Origin: Rhodocyclaceae bacterium UBA1310
GTDB taxonomy: Bacteria; Pseudomonadota; Gammaproteobacteria; Burkholderiales; Rhodocyclaceae
Length of the DNA: 46,093 nucleotides
Reading direction: 5' to 3'
Assembly (NCBI GenBank): GCA_002307175.1
Contig: DBTS01000105.1
Span: forward strand, 12,430 to 58,522
Below, in pieces: positions 15,726-23,064 of this stretch. Under the pieces are notes generated by a model, which saw only the letters and a program-made list of their open reading frames with translations, was not told the origin of the DNA and made no database searches. The position numbers and the translations under genes are program-made. Each line of letters begins with the position of its first letter. Within the stretch, counting starts at the first letter, position 1.

Positions 15726-16534
15726 ACGCTATCGATACCCTGCAGGGTGACGTTACGCAGGATGAAGGGGGCGACGCTGGCGGGCAGGTCCATGCCACCG
15801 GCAAGGCCACAGGCGGCGACGATGCCGCGATACTTCGTCGTGGCGCAGATGTTGGCGAGCGTGTGACTGCCCACCACGTCGATGGCGGCGGCCCAGCGTT
15901 CCTTGCCGAGCGGTTTGCCGGGGCTGGTGAAGTCGGCACGCGGCAGTACATCGGTTGCGCCGAGCCCTTTGATGTAGTTGGTTTCTTCGGGGCGGCCACT
16001 GGTGGCGATCACCGTGAAGCCGAGTTTGGCGAGCAGGGCGACGGCCACGCCGCCGACACCACCGGCAGCCCCGGTGACGAGCACTTCGCCATCCTGCGGG
16101 CGCAGGCCGTGGCGTTCCAGTGCCATTACGCAGAGCATGGCGGTGTAGCCGGCCGTGCCTATAGCCATCGCCTGCTGCGGCGTGAAAGCGGCGGGCAGGG
16201 GGACGAGCCAGTCGCCCTTGAGGCGTGCCTTCTGGGCCAACCCGCCCCAGTGTGTTTCACCTACGCCCCAGCCATTGAGCAACACTTTGTCGCCGGGCTT
16301 GTAATCGGCGTGGGAAGATTCTTCCACTTCGCCCACCAGATCTATCCCCGGCACCATCGGGAAGCGGCGCACCACCGGGCCTTTGCCGGTGATGGCGAGC
16401 CCATCCTTGTAGTTGAGCGTGGAGTGGCTCACGCGGATGGTGACATCGCCCTCGGGCAACTGGGCTTCGTTGATTTCCTCGATGGCAGCGCGATAGCCGG
16501 CTTCGTCCTTGCTGATCAGAATTCCCTTGAACAT
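15551..16534 (-). CDS. acuI: Acrylyl-CoA reductase AcuI (YhdH/YhfP-type MDR oxidoreductase)
   Basis: This encodes 327 residues, the normal length for AcuI. It is a zinc-free medium-chain dehydrogenase/reductase. Marks include TLNYKDGLAITGKGPVVR near the N-terminus, VPGIDLVGEV, the NADPH-binding VTGAAGGVGGVAV around residue 155, ATSGRPEE and the C-terminal LRGRVIVDV. AcuI reduces toxic acryloyl-CoA to propionyl-CoA with NADPH, in 3-hydroxypropionate, DMSP or acrylate metabolism. It lies 54 bp downstream of a TetR gene on the same strand, the acuR-acuI order known from Rhodobacter. The start ATG 16534 has a GAGCATTA stretch upstream. Its 3' end has been duplicated next door (15079-15396). No DMSP lyase gene is present in the window. 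Confidence 0.92.
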   Translation of the reverse strand: MFKGILISKDEAGYRAAIEEINEAQLPEGDVTIRVSHSTLNYKDGLAITGKGPVVRRFPMVPGIDLVGEVEESSHADYKPGDKVLLNGWGVGETHWGGLAQKARLKGDWLVPLPAAFTPQQAMAIGTAGYTAMLCVMALERHGLRPQDGEVLVTGAAGGVGGVAVALLAKLGFTVIATSGRPEETNYIKGLGATDVLPRADFTSPGKPLGKERWAAAIDVVGSHTLANICATTKYRGIVAACGLAGGMDLPASVAPFILRNVTLQGIDSVMCPRAERIEAWQRLARDLDPAILTTLATEISLAEAIPSAEKLMAGQLRGRVIVDVNR

Positions 16535-16588
16535 GTAATGCTCCTCAAAATGCTTGCCTGCCAGCGCAGGCGAATGGTAAATACATTG

Positions 16589-17230
16589 TCATTCTGTGAC
16601 GTGCAGGCCTGCAAAGAAGTAGCGCACGAAGAGTTCCAGCGGGGCCATGCGGCGTTCGAGCTTGGCACGCAGCACGGCGCCTTCCCAGCCGATCCAGAAG
16701 AAGGCGGCGGCTTCGTCGCAATCGATGTGCTCGGGGATTTCGCCGCCAGCCTGGGCTTCACGCAGACAACGTGCAAGGCGCTGCTGCCAGTCTGCAAACA
16801 CATCGCTGAGCTGGGCGCGGAAGGGTTCGGGCAGGCTGCCCATCTCCTGGCCCAGATTGCCGACAAGACAGCCTCGGCGGAATTCGTGGCGCAGCATGCC
16901 GGCCTGCAGATCGGCAATGGCATCGCGGATGCGTGCGAGCGGGGCACGCGTGGTGTTGCTGAAGTGGCGCTCTAGCTTGCATGCGAAGTAATCGGCGTAG
17001 CGTGTGATGAGCGCCTGTCCGAAGGCATCCTTGTTCTCGAAGTAGTGGTAGAACGAGCCCTTGGGCACCCCGGCGCGCCTGAGGATTTCGTCCAGCCCGC
17101 TGGCCGAGAAACCTTTCTCGGTGAGCACCTCCAGCCCGGCGCGCAGCAGTGCCTCGCGCGTTTCAAGCAGCGCTTCGCGGGTCTTCGTCGGGCGCCCGCG
17201 GCGACGTGGGGCAGGGGTGTCGGCAGCCAT
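16589..17230 (-). CDS. acuR: TetR-family repressor, AcuR-like
   Basis: This encodes 213 residues. The N-terminus RRRGRP is followed by a TetR helix-turn-helix (about 40-70: SGLDEILRRAGVPKGSFYHYFENKD). The C-terminal ligand domain has GCLVGNLGQEM, characteristic of the AcuR/YcdC-like subgroup. AcuR represses acuI and is released by acrylate. ATG 17230 gives the family N-terminus; the frame extends upstream to 17296 without support. An oddity is a 21-bp imperfect tandem duplication (17141-17182) that gives TREALLE-TREALLR in helix 1, adding seven residues compared with the usual single copy. Its position directly upstream of acuI supports the AcuR assignment; it is otherwise simply a TetR regulator. 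Confidence 0.82.
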   Translation of the reverse strand: MAADTPAPRRRGRPTKTREALLETREALLRAGLEVLTEKGFSASGLDEILRRAGVPKGSFYHYFENKDAFGQALITRYADYFACKLERHFSNTTRAPLARIRDAIADLQAGMLRHEFRRGCLVGNLGQEMGSLPEPFRAQLSDVFADWQQRLARCLREAQAGGEIPEHIDCDEAAAFFWIGWEGAVLRAKLERRMAPLELFVRYFFAGLHVTE

Positions 17231-17242
17231 GCGGAGAATAAT

Positions 17243-17255
17243 AAACCGATCGTCT
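17243..17255. promoter_or_regulatory. Candidate TetR/AcuR operator
   Basis: AAACCGATCGTCT lies 12 bases upstream of the acuR start and is an imperfect palindrome around CGATCG, resembling ACCGATCGGT-type TetR operators. It is placed for autorepression of acuR-acuI. This is inference from position and partial symmetry only. Confidence 0.3.
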
Positions 17256-17351
17256 CGAAAAATATACAAGTCGATGCGACAGGGGGGCAGCCGCATGCGA
17301 AGTGGAGCCCACGACAGGGTGTGGCGGGTTTAGCGTGAAGGATTGCTCTGA

Positions 17352-18389
17352 TCAGCCCTGGGTTTCGCTGAGAGCTGAAGCGGTGGGTAGCAGGATTTCA
17401 AAGGTGGCGCCTCGGGGTTTGCGGTTATACGCGCGCACAAATCCACCGTGGGCAGTGACGATATCGCGCACGATGGCGAGGCCCAGGCCGGTACCGCCGG
17501 TTCCCGGTGTGGCGCTGCCCTGGGTGAACTTTTCAAAGATCTTTTCGCTCTCACCCTCCGTGATGCCGACGCCTTCGTCTGACACACGTAGCGCCAGGGC
17601 AGGTACTGCATGCGTTGGTGCCCCGACGTTCTGGCGATGGATCAGGCCGGTCTGCAGTTCAAAGCGGATTTCCCCCTCGGGGGGCGAGAATTTGATGGCA
17701 TTTGAGAGCAGGTTGCGTAGCACCTGGCCGAAGCGTTGGCGATCCAGATGCAGGGTGACTTCGGCCGCTGGTGGGCAGATGATGCTCAGGCGTTTTTCGG
17801 CGAGCAGAAGTTTGCTTTCTTCGCAGGCCGTGTCGATCATCGTGCAGATGTCGGTTTCCTCAAAGCGGAATTCCATGCGTCCGGCTTCAATCTTGGAAAT
17901 ATCCAGGAGATCGTTGAGGAGTGCAAGCAGGCGGGCGCCGCTATCGTGAATGCTGGCGAAGTATTGATGGGTTTTATCCGGCGTGAGGTGTTCGTAGCGG
18001 TCGCGTCCCAGTTCGGCGAATGAGAGCACGGCGTGCATTGGCGTGCGCAGCTCATGCGAAACGTTTGCAAGGAACGCGGATTTTGTGCGGCTGGAGATTT
18101 CAGCGGCCTCCTTGGCGGCAGCCAGAGCTTCGTTGCTGCGTTCCAGTGCCTGCATCAGCGAACGCTGGCGGTTGTAGGCGTGCTGGCCGAGATAGCCAAG
18201 CACGCCACAGATCACAAGGACCAGAGAACGCATCCAGATCTCGACGGGCTGATCTGGCACGAGAACCTCCAGAAAGCGCTCATTCTTGGCAAACCAGATC
18301 CAGTCAGCGCAGGAATCAATGAACCACGATGCAACCCCGAGTGTGGCGCCGAGCCAGAGCAGACCATAGCGGGATTGCAGCGTCCTCAT
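17352..18389 (-). CDS. Membrane sensor histidine kinase
   Basis: This encodes 345 residues. Two membrane helices (about 8-26 and 52-70) flank a short 25-residue outside loop. A coiled stretch (ERSNEALAAAKEAAE) leads to a HisKA domain with phosphoacceptor H112 in ANVSHELRTPMHAV. The HATPase domain shows N-box LRNLLSNAIKFSPPEG, DEGVGI, a FEKFTQG F-box and GTGGTGLGLAI. The short extracytoplasmic loop suggests sensing within the membrane or cytosol. The frame extends to 18647, but residues before ATG 18389 do not look coding. No response regulator is adjacent, so it is an orphan kinase. A 17-base palindrome lies 33 bp upstream. Confidence 0.88.
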   Translation of the reverse strand: MRTLQSRYGLLWLGATLGVASWFIDSCADWIWFAKNERFLEVLVPDQPVEIWMRSLVLVICGVLGYLGQHAYNRQRSLMQALERSNEALAAAKEAAEISSRTKSAFLANVSHELRTPMHAVLSFAELGRDRYEHLTPDKTHQYFASIHDSGARLLALLNDLLDISKIEAGRMEFRFEETDICTMIDTACEESKLLLAEKRLSIICPPAAEVTLHLDRQRFGQVLRNLLSNAIKFSPPEGEIRFELQTGLIHRQNVGAPTHAVPALALRVSDEGVGITEGESEKIFEKFTQGSATPGTGGTGLGLAIVRDIVTAHGGFVRAYNRKPRGATFEILLPTASALSETQG

Positions 18390-18421
18390 GTTTTGTGGCG
18401 CAGATACAGATGGCTCAATGT

Positions 18422-18438
18422 ATCGCAAAATTTGCGAT
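18422..18438. promoter_or_regulatory. 17-base palindrome upstream of orphan histidine kinase
   Basis: ATCGCAAAATTTGCGAT has 8-bp arms around a single central base. It lies 33 bases before the proposed start of the kinase gene, in a promoter-like position, and could be an operator. Confidence 0.4.
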
Positions 18439-19022
18439 CCGAAATCATTTTCTGCGATGTTTTTCTGCAACTTCGGGAATGCGCCAGTCAACTGACTTCC
18501 AAAATTCCCAGGTGCTTTTGACTGTGGCCGCATGAAGGCGTTGCGGCGAGACTGGTGTGGATTGCGCTGCGGTGTTGCTCGGTGAGGGTGGCTATGCCAG
18601 GGCTGTGTCTCACCGGTAAAGAGAATTACGGGGCCTGAAAAATTCAATTAAATGAAAATGGAATTTATGTGGGGTATGGATCAGGGAGGGCAGACAAGAA
18701 TGGTGATAGGCCGCAGTGCGTTGCGTACGGATATGCCTGGCAGACATTACATTTTTGTAAGTTTACATTTCGTCAAATGCCTGAGTTTGTTTGGAAGATA
18801 TTTGATTTTTTTGTATAAACAGTGGTTTGCGTGACCTGTTTGAGGGGGGCTGCCCACACTGCCTGCAGTGCGGTTTGTGTTGTCAGCTTTGCGTCAGTTG
18901 TGTGAAGGAGTTGGATGCGCTGTCTGTGGAATTATGTTGGCACTTGAGGCCGATTTGCAGTGCTTGAAAATATCTTGCAATGCCGGGTCTTGTTTTCCAA
19001 TAAATTTCTGGACGAGGATAAA
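18439..19022. other. Intergenic region between divergent kinase and lipoprotein genes
   Basis: About 580 bases, AT-rich from 18620 onward, with no convincing gene. Stretches such as TTTGATTTTTTTGTATAAAC near 18800 look promoter-like. Both divergent promoters probably lie here, but I cannot place a -35/-10 pair securely. Confidence 0.4.
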
Positions 19023-20300
19023 ATGCAGAAATTGCCTTTCGTACGTTCGGCGATATTGCTGGCGTCGTTTGCTCTGGCCGGTTGTGTGGTGGAAACGCCA
19101 CCTCCGCGTGTGGTGTATGTGCGCCCGGCGCCACCTCCGGCACCTCATGCGGTGGTCAGTGTCTATGTCGATCCCCCAATGCATCAGCCTGAGCCGATAG
19201 CCGTGGCCTGGGCGCCTCCTCCTCTACTGGTGGAAACGCCGCCACCTCCGCCATTTGAAGATGCTGTATGGATTGGGGGTTACTGGGTGTGGCATGGGGA
19301 TTGGGTGTGGGCCCATGGTCACTGGATTGCACCTCCGCATCCCGGCTATACGTGGGTACAGCCTTATTATGAACATCGTGATGGCGATGTCATTTTTGTG
19401 GATGGCTTCTGGGCTGAACCGGGTGTGCGCTTCATGCCCCCTCCGGTGGGAATCCATATCTCCGTGGCGATTGCGGCTGTTGGCGTCGTTCCCGGGCCTC
19501 GCCCCATTGGGCCTGCCGGTGTCTTCGTTCCACCACCTCCGGGATCGCGTGCAGGGATCATAGTGCCGGCGCCAATCGGCACCCCGCCTGCGGTTGTGAC
19601 GAGTGCTCCGCCGGTGGTAAATGTCGGCATGCACATCACCAACAATCACATTAATAACGTGACCAATGTGACCAATGTGACGAATGTCACCAACGTCACC
19701 AATGTCAATGTCGTGGCGCCACCTTCGGCAACTGCAAGCGGGCGTGCCTTTAACGGAAATATTCCGGCACAGGCGCATCTCGCTGCGGCGCTGCCGCCGG
19801 TGGTGAAGACTTCTATGGCGCCTCCTGCCGCTTCTGCCAGGCCGGTGCCATCCTTCGTGCCAGGGCATACGGCGCCGGTGTTGCCTGCCGATCGCCATGC
19901 AGAACGCATGGATTCCAGGCAGGGTCAGGTGATGCCGGATTCGCATGGAGCTCATGATCAGATGGATATGCGTGATCAGCGCGATCAGTCTGATCGGCGA
20001 GATAACCATGCGCGTGAGGCTTCTGATCCACGCGATCAGAGCGAGCCGCATGGTCGGCATGATGTGCGGGAAGCCCCTTCTCCGCAGTCCCAGATGCCCG
20101 CACAGGCGGGCGGTAACGGCAGCGCTGAACGTCAAGCCAGCAAGCCTTATGCGACTCACGGGCAATCTGGCTCGGCGGCGAACCCGCAGGATCATCAGGC
20201 GCGGCAGACTGCACACACTGATCGCGAGCATGAGAAGGCCGAACGCGAGAAGGAGCGCGCGAATCGGCACAAGCACCGGGATGAGGAAGAGCCACGCTGA
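19023..20300 (+). CDS. Proline-rich lipoprotein with WxxGxW/YxWxxG motifs
   Basis: This encodes 425 residues. A signal peptide with lipobox ALAGC puts the lipidated cysteine at residue 21. A proline-rich stretch follows (TPPPRVVYVRPAPPP). At about residues 80-125 is a tryptophan-rich block (WIGGYWVWHGDWVW, AHGHWIAPP, FVDGFWAEPG) of the WxxGxW type found in small envelope proteins. Residues 212-230 are a run of NVT repeats. The last 120 residues are very hydrophilic, rich in D, R, Q, H and E, ending RHKHRDEEEPR. It is probably anchored to the outer membrane with a long disordered tail. ATG 19023 follows GAGGATAAA; frames further upstream lack support. A clear terminator follows. The function is unknown. 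Confidence 0.82.
   Translation: MQKLPFVRSAILLASFALAGCVVETPPPRVVYVRPAPPPAPHAVVSVYVDPPMHQPEPIAVAWAPPPLLVETPPPPPFEDAVWIGGYWVWHGDWVWAHGHWIAPPHPGYTWVQPYYEHRDGDVIFVDGFWAEPGVRFMPPPVGIHISVAIAAVGVVPGPRPIGPAGVFVPPPPGSRAGIIVPAPIGTPPAVVTSAPPVVNVGMHITNNHINNVTNVTNVTNVTNVTNVNVVAPPSATASGRAFNGNIPAQAHLAAALPPVVKTSMAPPAASARPVPSFVPGHTAPVLPADRHAERMDSRQGQVMPDSHGAHDQMDMRDQRDQSDRRDNHAREASDPRDQSEPHGRHDVREAPSPQSQMPAQAGGNGSAERQASKPYATHGQSGSAANPQDHQARQTAHTDREHEKAEREKERANRHKHRDEEEPR
19656..19712 (+). repeat. 9-bp tandem repeats encoding Asn-Val-Thr units
   Basis: Five units of AAY-GTS-ACS followed by two degenerate units encode consecutive NVT triplets in the lipoprotein. Synonymous third positions differ between units, so the peptide repeat is kept while the DNA has diverged. 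Confidence 0.8.
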
Positions 20301-20319
20301 AGGCGATAACGACATCAGT

Positions 20320-20346
20320 ACGCCATCCTTGTTGGGTGGCGTTTTT
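20320..20346 (+). terminator. Rho-independent terminator after the lipoprotein gene
   Basis: The arms ACGCCATCC and GGGTGGCGT pair over nine positions with one G-T pair, around TTGTT, and are followed directly by a run of five T. It sits 20 bases after the stop and may also insulate the convergent chaA gene. Confidence 0.85.
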
Positions 20347-20360
20347 ATGCATATAGGCTT

Positions 20361-21437
20361 CTAAAGCCCCAGTGCCGAGATCATCAGGAAGGCAAGGAAG
20401 AGCACGAAGTGTGTCATGCCCTCAATGGCGTTGGTTTCGCCATCGTGCAGATTGATCGAGGCGACAATCAGCGTGAGCAGGCACATGGCGGTCTGCACGG
20501 GCGAGAGCCCCATCTGGATGGGCTTGCCGAGGACCAGGGCAAGCACTTCGATGACCGGAATGGTCAGAATCACGGTAGAAAGCGAGGCGCCCAGGGCGAT
20601 GTTGACCACTGACTGCATGCGGTTGCCCAGCGCTGCCTTCACTGCCGTGAGGATTTCTGCGCTGGCCGAGATTGCCGCAACGATCAGGGCGGCAACGATG
20701 GGCGGCATGCCTGTGCCTGCGAGGCCGGTGTCCAGTGTCTGCGCCATCACTTCGGAGAGCAGCCCGATCACCACCACACCAAGCACCAGCAGCACTGCAG
20801 ACTGCTTGACGCTGCCGTGCGCGACTTCTTCCGGTTCCTTGCCGGTGGCGTAGCTATAGCTGAAGAAGTAGGAGTGGCGCGTGGTCTGCAGGCGCAGGAA
20901 CATGCCATACATTAGCAGCATGATAGTGATACTGAATACCGAATACAGCTGCCAGCGGTCGGCCGGGATGAATTCCGGCACAAACATCGAGACACCCATC
21001 GCGGTGAGGATCATCACGATGTAGCTGTGGCCGGAATCCACGTTGTAGGCCTGCTCGCCATGGCGCAGCCCGCCGAGCAGGGCGGAGATGCCGAGGATGC
21101 CGTTCATGTCCAGCATCACCGCCGAATAGATGGTGTCGCGGGCCAGGGTGGGGGAATCGGTGTGGCTCATCATGATCGCCAGGATCACCACTTCCACCAG
21201 CACAGCCGCCAGCGTCAGGATCATCGTGCCGAAGGGCTCGCCGACGCGCTCGGCAAGGAGTTCGGCATGATGCGCCACGCGCTGCGAGGTAAGGATGATT
21301 GCAGCCACCAGTACCAGTGCGGCGAGCAGCGATACGGCCTGGCCTGCTGCGATGATGCTGTGCTCCAGTGGCAGGGCGATGGCGCACAGAACGATGGCGA
21401 GAAGGAGGAATTTTTCCTGTTTCAGCAGAGTGGGCAT
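20361..21437 (-). CDS. chaA: Calcium/sodium-proton antiporter, ChaA family
   Basis: This encodes 358 residues with about 10-11 membrane helices arranged as two repeats. The conserved alpha-repeat signatures are visible as GEPFGTMILTLAAVLVEVV around residue 66 and AISASAEILTAVKAALGN with VNIALGASLSTVILTIP around residues 255-300. These acidic motifs (E in GEPFG, E in SASAE) form the cation path in CaCA-superfamily exchangers. It should expel Ca2+, Na+ or K+ in exchange for protons across the inner membrane. The length is typical of E. coli ChaA. The gene stands alone on the minus strand; the start ATG 21437 is the first in frame. Confidence 0.92.
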   Translation of the reverse strand: MPTLLKQEKFLLLAIVLCAIALPLEHSIIAAGQAVSLLAALVLVAAIILTSQRVAHHAELLAERVGEPFGTMILTLAAVLVEVVILAIMMSHTDSPTLARDTIYSAVMLDMNGILGISALLGGLRHGEQAYNVDSGHSYIVMILTAMGVSMFVPEFIPADRWQLYSVFSITIMLLMYGMFLRLQTTRHSYFFSYSYATGKEPEEVAHGSVKQSAVLLVLGVVVIGLLSEVMAQTLDTGLAGTGMPPIVAALIVAAISASAEILTAVKAALGNRMQSVVNIALGASLSTVILTIPVIEVLALVLGKPIQMGLSPVQTAMCLLTLIVASINLHDGETNAIEGMTHFVLFLAFLMISALGL

Positions 21438-21547
21438 TGATGCAGCAGAAGATAGGGATATCGAACCCTCAATAATAGCTGCAATCGGCCGGATTTATGC
21501 AGATGGCAGTCGGCTTGTTCGCTGCTGCCGTTGTCACTCTTGCCACC

Positions 21548-22648
21548 TCAACATTCGTCTGCCGGCGTCTTCCATGCTAGCTTGGTGGCAAGCCGGAAAG
21601 CCTGCAGGATGATGATGCCGACGATCACACCGGCGAGCCGTCCGAAGCCGGCCTGGGCGGTCATCTCCTGATAGTTGTCGGGTACGAAAATGAACAGCGA
21701 GACGAGCGTGAATTGCATGCCGATGTAGGAGAAGGGCTTGCCGCTGTTTTCAATGTGGCGGCCAATGAGTACGCCCAGGCAGACGCAAAGCATGACCGCT
21801 GTTACGTTGCCATGCGAGAGAATCACCCCCACCACGCCGAGCAGCGCGCCGCTGCAGCAACCTGCAAAGCGATGCAGCACGCGGCGTGAAACGATGTCGC
21901 GATCCTTGGCTTGGGTCGAGAGTGGGACTACCATGATCACGAGGATGGTGGTGGCAGCCTGCCCCAGGATGTCGCTGGTGAGGTAATGACCCAGTTGCGG
22001 AAGCCACGGCAGAAGCGGCAGCAGCGCCAGGGATAGGCCGGCGTGCAGTGCGCCGCGCCCGGCAGCGGGTTGCCAGCCGGCAAGGTTCATGAGGCGCCCG
22101 ACAGGCTTGGCGTTATCCTTGAGCATCTGGCGCAGCGTGAAGTGCGAGAGCACCCCGACGACGAACGAAGCCAGGGTACCGGCAGCCACTTCCGTGATGC
22201 GCGAAGCGGTGAAGTGGGTGATGTTGGCCACAGGGTGGCCGATCACATCCAGCAACACCATCGAAAAGCCCACGCCGCAGAAGAGCCACCCGTAGCTGCA
22301 CCAGCGCGTGAGCGCCTGATACATGGTGAAGATTCCGGCAACTGCCAGGCAGGCACTCATTGCCAGCGGGCCAGGCGTGAGCCAGGTGACCACTGCCCAG
22401 GCCGCGGAGGCGCCGAAGATGGTGCCCAGCACGCGCAGGGTGCCGCGTGTGAAACTGGTGGAAAGCTGAGAGCGGATCACCATGTAGCCGCTAAAGGCGG
22501 CCCAACTGACGTGATCCACCTTCAACAGGTGGGCAAAGGCAATGCCCAGAAGTACCGAGCAAACGGCCTCTATCTCATCGAGCAGGCGCGGCCCTGGGCG
22601 CTCCGGCTTGGTGAACTCCGATAATATCTGCTTGAACTGCGCGAACAC
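21548..22648 (-). CDS. FUSC-family inner-membrane protein
   Basis: This encodes 366 residues with two blocks of hydrophobic helices (about 25-170 and 205-355), separated by a short polar linker (RQMLKDNAKPVGRLMN). This matches the fusaric-acid-resistance/aromatic-acid-exporter type fold (FUSC superfamily). Typical segments are WAAFSGYMVIRSQLSTSFTRG, TLRVLGTIFGA, and HRFAGCCSGALLGVVG in the second half. Such proteins are proposed efflux components, some for aromatic acids. It lacks the long cytoplasmic domain of YccS/YhfK-type members. No membrane-fusion partner gene is next to it. Confidence 0.78.
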   Translation of the reverse strand: MFAQFKQILSEFTKPERPGPRLLDEIEAVCSVLLGIAFAHLLKVDHVSWAAFSGYMVIRSQLSTSFTRGTLRVLGTIFGASAAWAVVTWLTPGPLAMSACLAVAGIFTMYQALTRWCSYGWLFCGVGFSMVLLDVIGHPVANITHFTASRITEVAAGTLASFVVGVLSHFTLRQMLKDNAKPVGRLMNLAGWQPAAGRGALHAGLSLALLPLLPWLPQLGHYLTSDILGQAATTILVIMVVPLSTQAKDRDIVSRRVLHRFAGCCSGALLGVVGVILSHGNVTAVMLCVCLGVLIGRHIENSGKPFSYIGMQFTLVSLFIFVPDNYQEMTAQAGFGRLAGVIVGIIILQAFRLATKLAWKTPADEC

Positions 22649-22989
22649 GTACTAACCAGCCTTTTATGTGCTTCAGGCAGGTCTGCTGCCTGCCATCCAT
22701 GATACGGGGGAAACGGCAGCATTGAGAAAGAGCCGTCTTTTCAAGAGCCTGCCAGAAGGCATGGCCCGAATTTCGGCGAAGATTAGCATGCGCTGCCGTT
22801 TCGACCCGGATCTGCGTCAACTGGCGTTGCGGTTTTTATGGGCTTAAGTTGTGCTGGTGATGGACGGCTGGCGTGTAAGTGAAAACCTGTCTGGCGTGCC
22901 GTGCATGTGGCGTTTGGGTAGTGAAAGTGAAGAATGCGTTGTTTTTCTGATGCCGTGGCGGCTGGGGTGTCAATCACTGAAGTGAAAAA
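22649..22989. other. Gene-free spacer
   Basis: About 340 bases between the FUSC gene and the pectate lyase terminator. It presumably holds the FUSC promoter. No gene or repeat is evident. Confidence 0.4.
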
Positions 22990-23015
22990 GGGTCTTCCCC
23001 ATATCGGGAAGACCC
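22990..23015 (-). terminator. Rho-independent terminator of the pectate lyase gene
   Basis: The perfect 10-bp arms GGGTCTTCCC and GGGAAGACCC surround a 6-base loop. Read on the minus strand, the stem is followed directly by CTTTTTC. It lies 50 bases beyond the pectate lyase stop. Confidence 0.9.
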
Positions 23016-23064
23016 TTGTGGTGAGGCCACTTCAATGCAGTCTGGCTTTAGTGAACACCGGGGT

